Below the pieces are notes generated by a model. The model did not search any database. It saw nothing but the letters and a program-made list of their open reading frames with translations, and had not been told where the DNA came from. Below are positions 7,351-15,944 of a stretch of DNA of 64,000 nucleotides, in pieces. The translations under genes were made by a program, and so were the position numbers. This DNA is from Lentzea nigeriaca (GTDB lineage Bacteria; Actinomycetota; Actinomycetes; Mycobacteriales; Pseudonocardiaceae). Where the stretch lies: assembly GCF_016907955.1 (NCBI RefSeq), contig NZ_JAFBCX010000001.1:372001-436000 (forward strand). The letters are read 5' to 3'. Position 1 is the first letter of the stretch, and each line of letters opens with the position of its first letter.

Positions 7351-10334
7351 CAGCTGCCCTCCGCCGAACCGTGAAGCCGGGAGCGCAGGCAATCGGCTGC
7401 CCGGTGCTGCGCCTGGATCTCCTGCAACGCGACCTGCAGGGCCTGCTCGTCGAGGTCCATGATCGCGCGCATGCAGTGCGCTCCCGCCGTGCCCGCGGCT
7501 TCCACGAACGAGTCCCACCGGTCCTGCATCCACGGGTCGTCGACGCGGAAGAAACCCTGCCCGTCGCGCGCGGCGCGGGTCACCTCGGCGCAGTGGCGTG
7601 CGAGTGTGGGCGTTTCGACTTGGCCTTGCACGCGGTCGATGTAGTCGAACAGGTTCGTGGCGGCCATGCCGTAGTTGATGAGCACATTGCGTGCGCCACG
7701 GCCGGCCCAGTGCGCGAGGTTCAGGCGTTCGGCGGGTTCGGGCACGGTGGTGTCCGGCGTGCCTCCCCGTGCCACGACGTCGAGTCCGGTGCGCAGGGCG
7801 GTCGCCGCGGCAGCGGCCTGGCGGGCCCATGCGAGGCCTGTCTCGACGTTGTCGGTACAGGTCGTTCTGGCACGGCCGGAGCGCGTGACGACGGTCTGCC
7901 ACAGGGGAACGAGACGGTGGTCGGGCACGCGGAGGAACGCCGCAGCGTCCGTCGCGGCGGCACTGGCGGCATCGCAGGTCGTGGCGCTCATGAGGTGGTC
8001 GAGGAGGGTGCGGCCGCCGACCCGGTTCCAGGCCGTGACCTGCATCCGCGTGGTGGCTGCGGAGGGCGTGGCCGTCGATGTGGTCTTCTGGACGAATTCG
8101 GGGACATGATCGGACGTCGCCGCACCTGCGATCTCGGCTCCGGCGACGCCCAGCGCGGAGATGGTGAGCACCGCGATGGCCGTGCGGCGCTGACGCACCC
8201 GAGCGCGGCGGGGTGCCGTGGCGGCCGGACGCAACCGGCCGAGGCGATGGGCCAGCGCGCGGACTGCGGCGACGGCAACGGCGATCCCGGCAGCGGCGAC
8301 CAGGCCCGGCGTGATCATCGGTTCCAGCACGGACCAGGACCGGATGAGCGCACCGCAGGCGATGGTGGTCAACGCGGCGATCTGCGCGCCGGCGAGGGTG
8401 GTGGCGAGGCGGTGGGTGCTCGGCGCGACGAGTGCGGCGAGCAGCGCCGCAGCGGCGGCCGCGACGAACGTCGTGGCGATGTACGCCAGCTCGTCCAGAT
8501 CGCGCTCCACGAACGGGGCCACGGTGGCCGCCAGCCCGGCGATCAGGCCGGGCAGCACGACGCGGCGAAGCGCGGGCAGCGGCAGCGCGGGCGGCGGCAG
8601 CGCGGGCGGTTCCGGGACGTCGGGGACGGCCTCGTGCACCCAGCGCAGCAGCCCCGGCCTGATCGTCCATGCGAGCAGCGGCACCACCCAGGTCAGCGCC
8701 ACGGCGACGAGGACAAGAGGCACGTGGTGCAGCGTCGCCAGCAGCGGCACGGTGCTCAGCACGATCCGCGACACTCGACCGGTTCCTGCGCCGGGGAGGC
8801 CGCGCTGGAACTCGTCGATCAGGTCGTCCGTGTTCAGCAGCGAGCCGACCACCAGCAGCGGGCCACCGCCGCCGAGCCACCACACGAACCAGGACGACAG
8901 CACCACGCCTCCGGCCAAGAGCGCCAGTAGCATCGGCGCCCGCAGCGTGCGTCCACGCCAGGTGCCCGCCCACAGCCGGGCGTTCTGGGCGATCCACCAG
9001 GTGAACGCCACCCCGGCCGCCACGAGCACCACCATCGCCCACCACCGGGCGGGCACCCAGTCGTGGTCGACGTGCTGCCCGGCGACCAGTTCCCCGGCCA
9101 CCAGTCCCAGCCCGAGCCACATCCCGGCCCGCACCCCGGTCGGCCCGCTGATGCCGGTCAGCCGCGCGTGCACCACCGCGCGCCACAACGCGATGCCCGC
9201 GACCCCGGTGACGAGCGCGGCCGCGACCAGCGTGATCACCTGGTGCTGCCACCCGTCGTGGATCCGGTACTGCTTGAGGTACTGGAAGGCGGCGTTGTTG
9301 ATCAGTGCCGCGCCCGCCCCGGTGAGGAACATCGGCAGTGCCCGCACACCGAACAGCGGTGCCGGGTCGTCCAGCGAACTCCGCCGCAGGTCCCAGCGCG
9401 GGTGCGTGCGCCACAACTCGGCGAACGCACCGCCGGACGAGCGGTCGGTCGTCTCCCAGCCCCGCCGGTCCGCACCCCATCGCAGCGCGGTGAGGTCGGC
9501 GTACACCTCGCGCGTGCGCAGGACATCCGCCCGCGCGAGCAGCACCAGCAAAACCATCACGACCGCGAGCACGACACCGCGGACGAGGCCCGGCAGGTAG
9601 GACGACGACAGCGGCGAGGACGGGCCGAACAGCAGCTGCAACACCAGCCACGCGGTGTCGGGCAGCAACGCCAGCGCGAGAAACGTCCGCCACAGCGCGA
9701 CGGTCGCGTAGGTGAGGGTGATGTCTCGGTTGTGGACGTGTGCCAGCTCGTGCAGTACCACCACCCGGAACCCGCCGGGGTCCTTCTTGCGCTGCACCAG
9801 GAGGCCGACGTCCAGGCGCACCACCGGTTTGCGGTCCCGTCCGAACGCGACGGCGCCCTTGGTGGACGTGGCGATCGGGTCGACGACGAACGCGGGCGCC
9901 TGGTCGAGCCCGGCGGTGGCCACCAGATCGCGGAGGATCTCGTAGACATCGCTATCTGCGGGTTCGACCTCCGCCAGCGGCACAACGCGCCGCGACTTCC
10001 GCGCCCCGATCGCGAAGAACACGATCGCCGCCACCCCGGCCAGCACGACGGGCCCGAGCAACGGCAGCCACCACGCGGGGCGCGGCGCGTACTCGTCGAG
10101 GCACGCCTGGAAGGCGTGGGCCTGCTGGGTCGGTCCGCCGGTCAGCGCGGCCAGATCGCCGGCATCCGGGTCCCAGCCGGCGGCCAACCGGCAGGCCCAA
10201 TCGAGTGACTCGGTGGTGCGGCCGGCGAAGTCCGACGTGAACGCCACCGACGCCACCACGAACAACACCAGCAGCAGCGCGAACCGAACCGTCGTTCCCG
10301 GCCCGAGCACCCGTTCGTCGACCCTGGACAACAC
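7347..10334 (-). CDS. Large membrane protein with M48-type zinc metalloprotease domain
   Basis: 995 residues. The GTG at 10334 overlaps the stop of the upstream gene (TAGTG), indicating translational coupling. After one TM helix and an extracytoplasmic stretch (two Cys), a second TM helix leads to an M48 peptidase domain with HELAH at residues 195-199 and a third-ligand-like motif TREVYADL further on. The second half has many predicted TM helices and Pro/Ala-rich linkers. It ends with about 250 residues beyond the last helix, containing several Cys (TTCDA, TTCTD, RHCAE, AHCMR, ADCLR). M48 enzymes of the HtpX/Ste24 type cleave membrane-embedded or misfolded proteins. The usual length is 290-450 residues, so the long C-terminal part is unexplained. 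Confidence 0.8.
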   Translation of the reverse strand: MLSRVDERVLGPGTTVRFALLLVLFVVASVAFTSDFAGRTTESLDWACRLAAGWDPDAGDLAALTGGPTQQAHAFQACLDEYAPRPAWWLPLLGPVVLAGVAAIVFFAIGARKSRRVVPLAEVEPADSDVYEILRDLVATAGLDQAPAFVVDPIATSTKGAVAFGRDRKPVVRLDVGLLVQRKKDPGGFRVVVLHELAHVHNRDITLTYATVALWRTFLALALLPDTAWLVLQLLFGPSSPLSSSYLPGLVRGVVLAVVMVLLVLLARADVLRTREVYADLTALRWGADRRGWETTDRSSGGAFAELWRTHPRWDLRRSSLDDPAPLFGVRALPMFLTGAGAALINNAAFQYLKQYRIHDGWQHQVITLVAAALVTGVAGIALWRAVVHARLTGISGPTGVRAGMWLGLGLVAGELVAGQHVDHDWVPARWWAMVVLVAAGVAFTWWIAQNARLWAGTWRGRTLRAPMLLALLAGGVVLSSWFVWWLGGGGPLLVVGSLLNTDDLIDEFQRGLPGAGTGRVSRIVLSTVPLLATLHHVPLVLVAVALTWVVPLLAWTIRPGLLRWVHEAVPDVPEPPALPPPALPLPALRRVVLPGLIAGLAATVAPFVERDLDELAYIATTFVAAAAAALLAALVAPSTHRLATTLAGAQIAALTTIACGALIRSWSVLEPMITPGLVAAAGIAVAVAAVRALAHRLGRLRPAATAPRRARVRQRRTAIAVLTISALGVAGAEIAGAATSDHVPEFVQKTTSTATPSAATTRMQVTAWNRVGGRTLLDHLMSATTCDAASAAATDAAAFLRVPDHRLVPLWQTVVTRSGRARTTCTDNVETGLAWARQAAAAATALRTGLDVVARGGTPDTTVPEPAERLNLAHWAGRGARNVLINYGMAATNLFDYIDRVQGQVETPTLARHCAEVTRAARDGQGFFRVDDPWMQDRWDSFVEAAGTAGAHCMRAIMDLDEQALQVALQEIQAQHRAADCLRSRLHGSAEGSC

Positions 10335-10810
10335 TATTCCGCATCGCCGAGCGCCAGCCGCGCGATTATGGCGTCGGCGATCTGTGCGCACTGCTCCGGC
10401 GTCAGCCCTTGCCGCGCACCGGTTTCCAGCACCTTCTCGCGCAGCTCGGCCATCTGTTCAGGAGTCAGCGCCACCCGCCGCGGTATTGCCTTGCGGCGGA
10501 ACAACTTCCGCAACCGGTCGGCGATCTTCTCGGCGGCCGTGTCGCCCAACCGCCCGGCGAAGTGCTCGACCGTTATCCACACCACGGGTGTGATCGTCAC
10601 GAGCAGGTCGCCCAGTCCGAACCCCAGTGGATCACGCGCCGTGCGGGCTCTCTCCAGCCGTCGTGCCGCGACAGCGGGTTTGAGCGCGGCGAGCGCGTTG
10701 ACGGCAGGCATCTCGTCCGGCGCCAGCTTCTCGACGACATCGCGGACGACATCGGCCACCTCGACGGATTTCACCGGCGACGTCACTGGTTCCACCTCCA
10801 CGGTGCTCAC
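10334..10810 (-). CDS. Small hypothetical partner of the M48 protease
   Basis: 158 residues from the GTG at 10810 (GAGG lies shortly before). The frame extends upstream, but that part overlaps the divergent PadR promoter. It has no signal peptide. Features are a central hydrophobic stretch (LGDLLVTITPVVWITVEHFAG), a basic patch (RLRKLFRRKAIPRR) and a C-terminal helical segment (LTPEQMAELREKVLETG, LTPEQCAQIADAI). I do not recognise a family. Its stop overlaps the start of the M48 gene, so the two are probably made in fixed ratio and may interact. It is divergent from the PadR regulator, 119 bp away. Confidence 0.65.
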   Translation of the reverse strand: MSTVEVEPVTSPVKSVEVADVVRDVVEKLAPDEMPAVNALAALKPAVAARRLERARTARDPLGFGLGDLLVTITPVVWITVEHFAGRLGDTAAEKIADRLRKLFRRKAIPRRVALTPEQMAELREKVLETGARQGLTPEQCAQIADAIIARLALGDAE

Positions 10811-10906
10811 ACACCTCGAACGCCCAGTAGAGCGATCATGTGCAGACGGCAGGGACGAGGCAGGTCGAATGCACCCGAACGGACCAGTGGACCCCAGGCT
10901 GGCTAC

Positions 10907-10925
10907 TACCTTGCGATGCAAGGTA
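10907..10925. promoter_or_regulatory. PadR-type operator at its own gene start
   Basis: TACCTTGC-GAT-GCAAGGTA is a perfect palindrome with 8-bp arms. It ends four bases before the PadR GTG, so the regulator bound here would block its own transcription. Similar ACCTTGC...GCAAGGT elements are known for actinobacterial PadR proteins. Confidence 0.65.
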
Positions 10926-10929
10926 CCTT

Positions 10930-11274
10930 GTGTCCGTGACAACAGATGCCCAGTTGCTCGCCCAGCTTCGCCGCGGGGTGATCGAGCACTGCGTGCTGGC
11001 CTTGCTGGAACGTGGCCCCCGCTATGGCTTCGACCTGGTCCGCGAGCTCGCCGCGGTCGAGGGTCTGGGCACCAGCGAGGGCACGATCTATCCGCTGCTG
11101 TCGCGGCTGCGCAAAGACGGGTTGCTGGAGACCAGCTGGCAGCCGTCGGACCAGGGCCCGCCGCGCCGCTACTACGAGCTGACCGCGCAGGGCCGAACCG
11201 CGCTGGAAGTGTTCCACCGTCATTGGCGCAGCTTCCGTGCCGCGGTGGACGAGGTTCTCGAGGGAGACAAATGA
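10930..11274 (+). CDS. PadR-family transcriptional regulator
   Basis: 114 residues from GTG 10930 (GTG 10936 is also possible). The winged-helix PadR signature is complete: QLRRGVIEHCVLALLERGPRYGFDLV, GTSEGTIYPLLSRLRKDGLLE and RRYYELTAQGR. PadR proteins are dimeric repressors that often control exporters or membrane stress genes. A perfect palindrome lies over the gene start, implying autoregulation. The downstream membrane gene begins at 11271 with ATGA overlap, so both are one transcript. This arrangement is common for PadR plus HAAS/DUF1700-like pairs. Confidence 0.93.
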   Translation: MSVTTDAQLLAQLRRGVIEHCVLALLERGPRYGFDLVRELAAVEGLGTSEGTIYPLLSRLRKDGLLETSWQPSDQGPPRRYYELTAQGRTALEVFHRHWRSFRAAVDEVLEGDK

Positions 11275-12368
11275 ACGCCGTGAAGCATTCCGCTGCCGCG
11301 GAGTGGCTGGCGCGCTTCGACCGCGCCGCTGCCGCCCTGCCGCAGCCCCGCCGGGGAGAACTGCGGCAGGAGCTGGTCGAACACCTGGACGCGCTGATCG
11401 CCGAAGCCGCGTCCGAGGAGGAGCTCGCCGCGGCGGTGGCCCGGCTGGGTGATCCGGCGGAAACCGTTGCCGCGGAAGGCCTCCCGCCGGTGTCGCGGGC
11501 CCGCGCCCGTGCCGCCCTCGGCCTTCTGCTGTTGCCGCTGACCGGCCTGCTCTACCTGACCCCGGCGCTGCCGCCCGGTCTGCCCAGCATGGCGCTGATC
11601 GTGCTGGCGTCCGTGGTCGTGCTGACCCTGGTGCTGCGTGCGGAGGCCGCGGCGGGCACTCGCGCTCTGGCCGTGCTGGGGGCGCTCGCCCCGCCGCTGG
11701 CCGGGCTGGGCGGCATCCTCGACAAGGTGTTCCAGGCCGGGCACCCGTGGAGGAACGAACCCGACGGGTCCCAGTACGTCTGGGCGAGCGACTCCTGGGT
11801 GGTGGTGCTCGGCCAGCTGGCGATGCTGCTGCTGGGCCTCGGCCTCCCCGTGCTCGCCGGACTGCGCCTGCGCCGCGCGGAGACGGCGGGTCTGTCCCTC
11901 GACGTGCTCGCCCTGCTGCTCACGCCTGCCGTCGGCCTCGCCACCGCGCTGCTGCTGTCCGGCTCCCGCCTGGGCACCTCGGTCGGGACCATGCTCGACG
12001 GCCCGCTGCTGGTCGTCGCCCTGGTGTGCGCCGCGACGCTGCTGGCCGCCGGCGGACTGCTGCTCGCCCGGCCAGGACTGGCCGTGCTCACCAAGGCTCT
12101 CGTCCTCGCCGCGGTACTGGCCGCGCCGGTCGGTGTGGTGCTGCTGGCCCAGCACGAGACCCGGCTCGCCGGAACGGTGTGGGACGCGGGAGCCGAGCCG
12201 CCGCGCGACATCGCAGCCGACCTGACGCGGGCTGTACCCGACTCCGTGCGCGCCCCTGCCCCGGCGTGGGTTCCCGACGACCAGAGCACCCGGCTGGGAC
12301 TCGGTTTGCTGTTCGTGGTCGTGCTCCCGCTGGCGGCGGCTTGGCGGGTCCGCGGCCGCGAGCTCTGA
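11271..12368 (+). CDS. Membrane protein with N-terminal HAAS/DUF1700-like domain, coupled to PadR
   Basis: 365 residues. The start at 11271 overlaps the PadR stop by 4 bp. The first 80 residues are soluble and helical (EWLARFDRAAAALPQPRRGELRQEL, EEELAAAVARLGDPAETVA), resembling the HAAS domain found next to PadR genes. About eight TM helices follow, with a short C-terminal extracytoplasmic segment before the last one. It probably senses membrane or envelope state and acts through or with the PadR protein, but that is inferred from pairing only. A bidirectional hairpin lies directly after it. Confidence 0.75.
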   Translation: MNAVKHSAAAEWLARFDRAAAALPQPRRGELRQELVEHLDALIAEAASEEELAAAVARLGDPAETVAAEGLPPVSRARARAALGLLLLPLTGLLYLTPALPPGLPSMALIVLASVVVLTLVLRAEAAAGTRALAVLGALAPPLAGLGGILDKVFQAGHPWRNEPDGSQYVWASDSWVVVLGQLAMLLLGLGLPVLAGLRLRRAETAGLSLDVLALLLTPAVGLATALLLSGSRLGTSVGTMLDGPLLVVALVCAATLLAAGGLLLARPGLAVLTKALVLAAVLAAPVGVVLLAQHETRLAGTVWDAGAEPPRDIAADLTRAVPDSVRAPAPAWVPDDQSTRLGLGLLFVVVLPLAAAWRVRGREL

Positions 12369-12386
12369 GTCTTCACGTGGGGGAGT

Positions 12387-12414
12387 GGCCGCGACCAGAT
12401 GGCTGGTCGCGGCC
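12387..12414. terminator. Bidirectional hairpin between convergent genes
   Basis: GGCCGCGACCA and TGGTCGCGGCC are perfect 11-bp arms around a 6-base loop. The hairpin sits between the membrane gene stop (12368) and the NlpC/P60 stop (12434), so it can serve both strands. Confidence 0.75.
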
Positions 12415-12433
12415 CTACCGGCTCCGTCGCGGC

Positions 12434-13420
12434 TCAGTCGGCGATGCGGCGGATCACGCTGATCGGGCCGATCGAGTCGATGTCGGCGATCTTCACCGGC
12501 ACGTTCTCGGTGGAGGCGTGCACGGCGCGCACGCTGTCCACCGCCATGGCCACGTGGGACTGGCCGGAGTAGTAGACGATGATGTCGCCGGGCTTGACCT
12601 CGCCGCGGCTGACCGCGCGACCCTCCTTGGCCTGTTGGTAGCTGGTGCGGCCGATGGACACGTTCGCGTAGCGGTAGGCGGCCTGGATGAGCGAGGAGCA
12701 GTCCCAGGCGTCCGGGCCGGTGGCGCCGTGGACGTACCTGTCGCCGCGCTGCGCCAGCGCGAACTCCAGTGCCTTGCCGGCGGTTCCGGGTGGGGCCTTG
12801 ATCGGTGACATGTCGCCGGCGTTCTTCAGGGTGTTCCTGGTCGAGGCGCTGAGCGAGTTGTACTGAGTGCGGGCCTCGTTCATCTGCTTCTGCAGGTCGG
12901 CGTTCTTCTGGTCGAGTTCGGCGAGCAGCTTCTTCGACGCCTCGGTCGCTTCGTCTGCCGTCCTGGTGGCGGCGTCCGCGGCGGTGACGGCGTCGGTGAG
13001 CTTCTTCAGCGCCTCGGCGTTGTCCGCGGCGAGGAGGTTGAGGGCGGACATGCGGTTGAGGAAGTCCTGCTGCGAGTCGCTCACCAGCAGTGCGGAGATC
13101 TGGTTGAAGCTCGCGCCCGAGTAGGTGGCCTCGGTGAGGAGGTCCACCTGGCCGCGCAACGAGTTCGCGGCCTGCTGGGCAGTGGCCAGGTCGCCCTTGG
13201 CCCTGTCCAGTTCACCCTGCTTGGCGGCGAGGTCGCCCTGCGCCTTCAGCTTGTCCTGGTTGAGCTGGGAGGCCTTCTCGGACAGCTCGTTGTACTTCGC
13301 GAGCGCGTCGGCGGCGGAAGGCTGTGCGTTGCCCGGCGTCGCGGGGAGCACGGCCGCGACCACTGCCGCCGTCGTGACGAACGCTCCGCGCACGGCGCGG
13401 CGTGAGGGGTGCGACACCAC
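12434..13420 (-). CDS. Secreted NlpC/P60 peptidoglycan endopeptidase (RipA-like)
   Basis: 328 residues from GTG 13420 with AAGGAGG upstream. A signal peptide (to about GNAQP) is followed by a long coiled coil (residues about 40-190, heptads rich in Ala, Leu, Lys, Gln and Glu), then an NlpC/P60 domain. The catalytic Cys241 lies in WDCSSLIQ and His289 in SHVAMAV, with a polar third residue expected near the following strand (HASTENV). It should cleave stem peptides of peptidoglycan during division or growth. The coiled coil may be autoinhibitory or bind an FtsEX-like partner, as in RipC/PcsB proteins. It is the last gene of an apparent operon with a LytM peptidase and a two-component system. 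Confidence 0.92.
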   Translation of the reverse strand: MVSHPSRRAVRGAFVTTAAVVAAVLPATPGNAQPSAADALAKYNELSEKASQLNQDKLKAQGDLAAKQGELDRAKGDLATAQQAANSLRGQVDLLTEATYSGASFNQISALLVSDSQQDFLNRMSALNLLAADNAEALKKLTDAVTAADAATRTADEATEASKKLLAELDQKNADLQKQMNEARTQYNSLSASTRNTLKNAGDMSPIKAPPGTAGKALEFALAQRGDRYVHGATGPDAWDCSSLIQAAYRYANVSIGRTSYQQAKEGRAVSRGEVKPGDIIVYYSGQSHVAMAVDSVRAVHASTENVPVKIADIDSIGPISVIRRIAD

Positions 13421-13454
13421 GTCGCGGTCCTCCTTCTTCGTGTGCCTGGCGCAC

Positions 13455-14168
13455 TCAGACGGTGACGCCTCGATCGTTGAGCCAGGGGAGTGGGTTGATC
13501 TTCTCGCCGTCCGGGTTCCAGACCTCGAAGTGGAGGTGGGAGCCGGTGGACTCGCCGCGGTTGCCCATGCGGGCGATCTGCTGGCCGGCCTGGACCCGTT
13601 GGCCTTCGCGGACGTTGTAGCTGTCGACGTGGCCGTAGACGGTGATGGTGCCGTCGGCGTGCACGAGGCGAACCCATTGGCCGAAGCCGGAAACGGGGCC
13701 GGCGTCCTTCACGACGCCGTCGGCGGCAGCGAGGATCGGGGTGCCGATGGGGCCGGCGATGTCGATGCCGCGGTGCATCCTGCCCCAGCGAGCGCCGAAG
13801 CTGGACGTGAACTGCCCGACGGCGGGGCACGCGAACTTCGCGCGCCTGGTCTCGGCCTCCGCCGCCTCCCGCCGCGTCGTGATCTGCTGGCTGCGCAGGA
13901 GTTTCGCGGCTTCGGCTGCACCTTCCGGCGTCGTGCGGTGAGCCGCGAGGACGTGCGGGGCGTACCGGGTGTCGCCGCCCGTTCCGCTGAACGTCGCCGC
14001 GCCGTCGGTGTGGTTCGCGAGCTGGACGTTCCTGCCGTCCTTGGCGGCGGCCTGCAGGGCCTGGCCCACACCCGCCGTGGCGAAAGCGCCCGCTGCGACC
14101 GCGGCGACGACGATGCGTCCGCGCAGCGCCGACGGTGGCGGGGGAAGCCGGTGCGCGGGGGTTCGCAT
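13455..14168 (-). CDS. Secreted M23 (LytM-type) peptidase
   Basis: 237 residues from ATG 14168. An N-terminal membrane segment or signal (RIVVAAVAAGAFATAGVG) precedes a variable region and an M23 domain with all metal ligands: HRGID (His and Asp), then TGSHLHFEV holding the HxH pair, plus SSFGARWG and GNRGESTGSH. M23 enzymes cut peptidoglycan cross-bridges or stem peptides, or activate amidases when degenerate. This one looks catalytically intact. It lies 34 bp before the NlpC/P60 gene and 48 bp after the histidine kinase gene, all on one strand, which points to coordinated wall remodelling. Confidence 0.93.
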   Translation of the reverse strand: MRTPAHRLPPPPSALRGRIVVAAVAAGAFATAGVGQALQAAAKDGRNVQLANHTDGAATFSGTGGDTRYAPHVLAAHRTTPEGAAEAAKLLRSQQITTRREAAEAETRRAKFACPAVGQFTSSFGARWGRMHRGIDIAGPIGTPILAAADGVVKDAGPVSGFGQWVRLVHADGTITVYGHVDSYNVREGQRVQAGQQIARMGNRGESTGSHLHFEVWNPDGEKINPLPWLNDRGVTV

Positions 14169-14216
14169 GTCGGCGAAGATTCGGGCAGGGTTGTTAAGAA
14201 CTCGAGTAGATGATGT

Positions 14217-15944
14217 TCAGGTTTCTTCGCGGGGCAGCCGGATCGTGAACGTCGTGCCCTCGCCCACCTCGCTCGTCACGGTGATCGTTCCCTTGTGCGC
14301 CAGGACGTAGTGCTTCGCGATCGCCAGCCCGAGGCCACGTCCGCCGGTGGCGCGAGCGCGGGAACGGTCGGCCCGCCAGAACCGTTCGAACACGTGCGGC
14401 AGGTCGTCCGCCGCGATGCCGTGCCCGGTGTCGGAGACGGTGAGCACGACCTCGTCGCCCTCGACGCGGCCGCCGACCGCGACCCTCCCGTCCGCGGGGG
14501 TGTGCTGCACGGCGTTGACCACGAGGTTGCGCACCACCTGCCGCAGCCGCACCGGGTCCGCGGTCAGCCGCAGCTCCTGCCCCGCGGGCACGTCGAGGTC
14601 GACCTGGTGCGCGGCGGCGATCCCGGCCAGCAGCTCGGCGGCGTCCATCGGTTCCGGATGCAGGCTCAGCGCACCCGCGTCGGCGGCGGCCAGCTCCTGC
14701 AGGTCCTCGACCAGCTGCTGCAACACCAGCGTCTCCTGGAGCAGCAGTTCCAGCAGGTCGGCGTCCACCTCGGCGACACCCTCCTGCGCGGCGACCAGCC
14801 ACCCGCGCATCGTGCCCAGCGGCGTGCGCAGTTCGTGCGACAGGTCGTTCACCATGTTCTTGCGCAACGTCTCCGCCCGCGCGAGGTGCTCGGACATGTC
14901 GTTGAACGCCGCCGCGACCTCCGAGACCTCCCAGCGTGCGGTGACCTCCGCCCGCGCTGACAGGTCACCCGTGCGCATCCGCCTGGCCGCCTCGGTGAGC
15001 ACGGTCAGCGGCCGCAGCACGCGACCGGCCAGCAGGAAGCTCACGGCGATCGCGAACACCAGCACGAGCGACGCGGCCAGCGCGATCTGCGCGACCCCGG
15101 CGGCGGGCAGTCCCACCACGGTGTGCCGGACCACCGGTTGCCCGACGAACAGGAACGCGGCCGGGGCCACGTGGGACGTGAGCACCGCGCGCCGGGCAGA
15201 GGCCAGGCACTTCTCCTGCACCTGCGTGCCCTCCTCCGACAGCATCTGCAGTGAGCCGTCCGCACCGAGATACACCGGACGGTAGGACGTCCCGTTGCGG
15301 GTTTGGCACTGTTTCAGGTGCTCGTTGATCTGCCGCAGCGCACTTTGTTGCGCGGGGCTGTTCAGAGCCAAGGACAGGCAGCCGTCCGTGGCGGGCCAGG
15401 AGTACGAGCGCCCGGCCGCGCTCGTCCGGATCTCGGCCGCGACCCCCTGACGGCGGGCGCACGCGGCGTCGTTCTCGGCTTGCGCCTTGGAGATCCGCTG
15501 CTCCTCGGCGGTGAGCAGGAACGGCCCCAGTGCGCGCGGGTCGATGCGGTCCTGCGGAGTGTCCGGACTCAGCTCGAGGTCGACGTTGAGCGGATCGACC
15601 ACCGCGGCCGGCTGGTTGGCCCCCCGCACGTCGTCCGCGTCGAACGTGCCACCGATGGGGGTCCGCTCCGTCGTGGTGAGCTGGATGTGCAACCCGGTCT
15701 CGCCACTGAGGTCCTCGAGCAGCGGTGTGATGCCCGACCAGTCCGGGTGCTCGGCCCCGTACCCGAGCACCGCGTCGTAGACGCGGGCCAGCCCCGCCTG
15801 CTCGCGACCTTGCTCAGCCCGCAACGTCTGCGTCGTGCTCTGTACCGACAGCCACGCCGTCGCCGCGATCGAACACGCCGACACCAGCACCGTGCCCGCC
15901 AGCAACAGCAACCGCAGCCGGCGAGGCCTACCGGCCACGACCAC
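14217..15944 (-). CDS. Sensor histidine kinase (OmpR-partner type)
   Basis: 575 residues from GTG 15944 (GTG 15938 is possible). The start overlaps the response-regulator stop by 17 bp. TM1 is at the N terminus. A long extracytoplasmic sensor of about 220 residues follows, with several Cys. Then come TM2 (VAQIALAASLVLVFAIAVSFLL), a HAMP linker, a dimerisation domain with SHELRTPLG, and an ATPase domain with NLVVNAVQHT, VSDTGHGIA and GRGLGLAIAKHY. All phosphorylation and ATP-binding motifs are intact. The large sensor domain, unlike the short ones of simple kinases, and its linkage to two wall hydrolases suggest that it monitors the envelope. Confidence 0.93.
   Translation of the reverse strand: MVVAGRPRRLRLLLLAGTVLVSACSIAATAWLSVQSTTQTLRAEQGREQAGLARVYDAVLGYGAEHPDWSGITPLLEDLSGETGLHIQLTTTERTPIGGTFDADDVRGANQPAAVVDPLNVDLELSPDTPQDRIDPRALGPFLLTAEEQRISKAQAENDAACARRQGVAAEIRTSAAGRSYSWPATDGCLSLALNSPAQQSALRQINEHLKQCQTRNGTSYRPVYLGADGSLQMLSEEGTQVQEKCLASARRAVLTSHVAPAAFLFVGQPVVRHTVVGLPAAGVAQIALAASLVLVFAIAVSFLLAGRVLRPLTVLTEAARRMRTGDLSARAEVTARWEVSEVAAAFNDMSEHLARAETLRKNMVNDLSHELRTPLGTMRGWLVAAQEGVAEVDADLLELLLQETLVLQQLVEDLQELAAADAGALSLHPEPMDAAELLAGIAAAHQVDLDVPAGQELRLTADPVRLRQVVRNLVVNAVQHTPADGRVAVGGRVEGDEVVLTVSDTGHGIAADDLPHVFERFWRADRSRARATGGRGLGLAIAKHYVLAHKGTITVTSEVGEGTTFTIRLPREET

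Noticed and set aside
13421-14216. Search for a c-di-AMP riboswitch before the wall hydrolase genes
   Set aside because: The gaps before the M23 and NlpC/P60 genes are only 48 and 34 bp, too short, and show no such motif.
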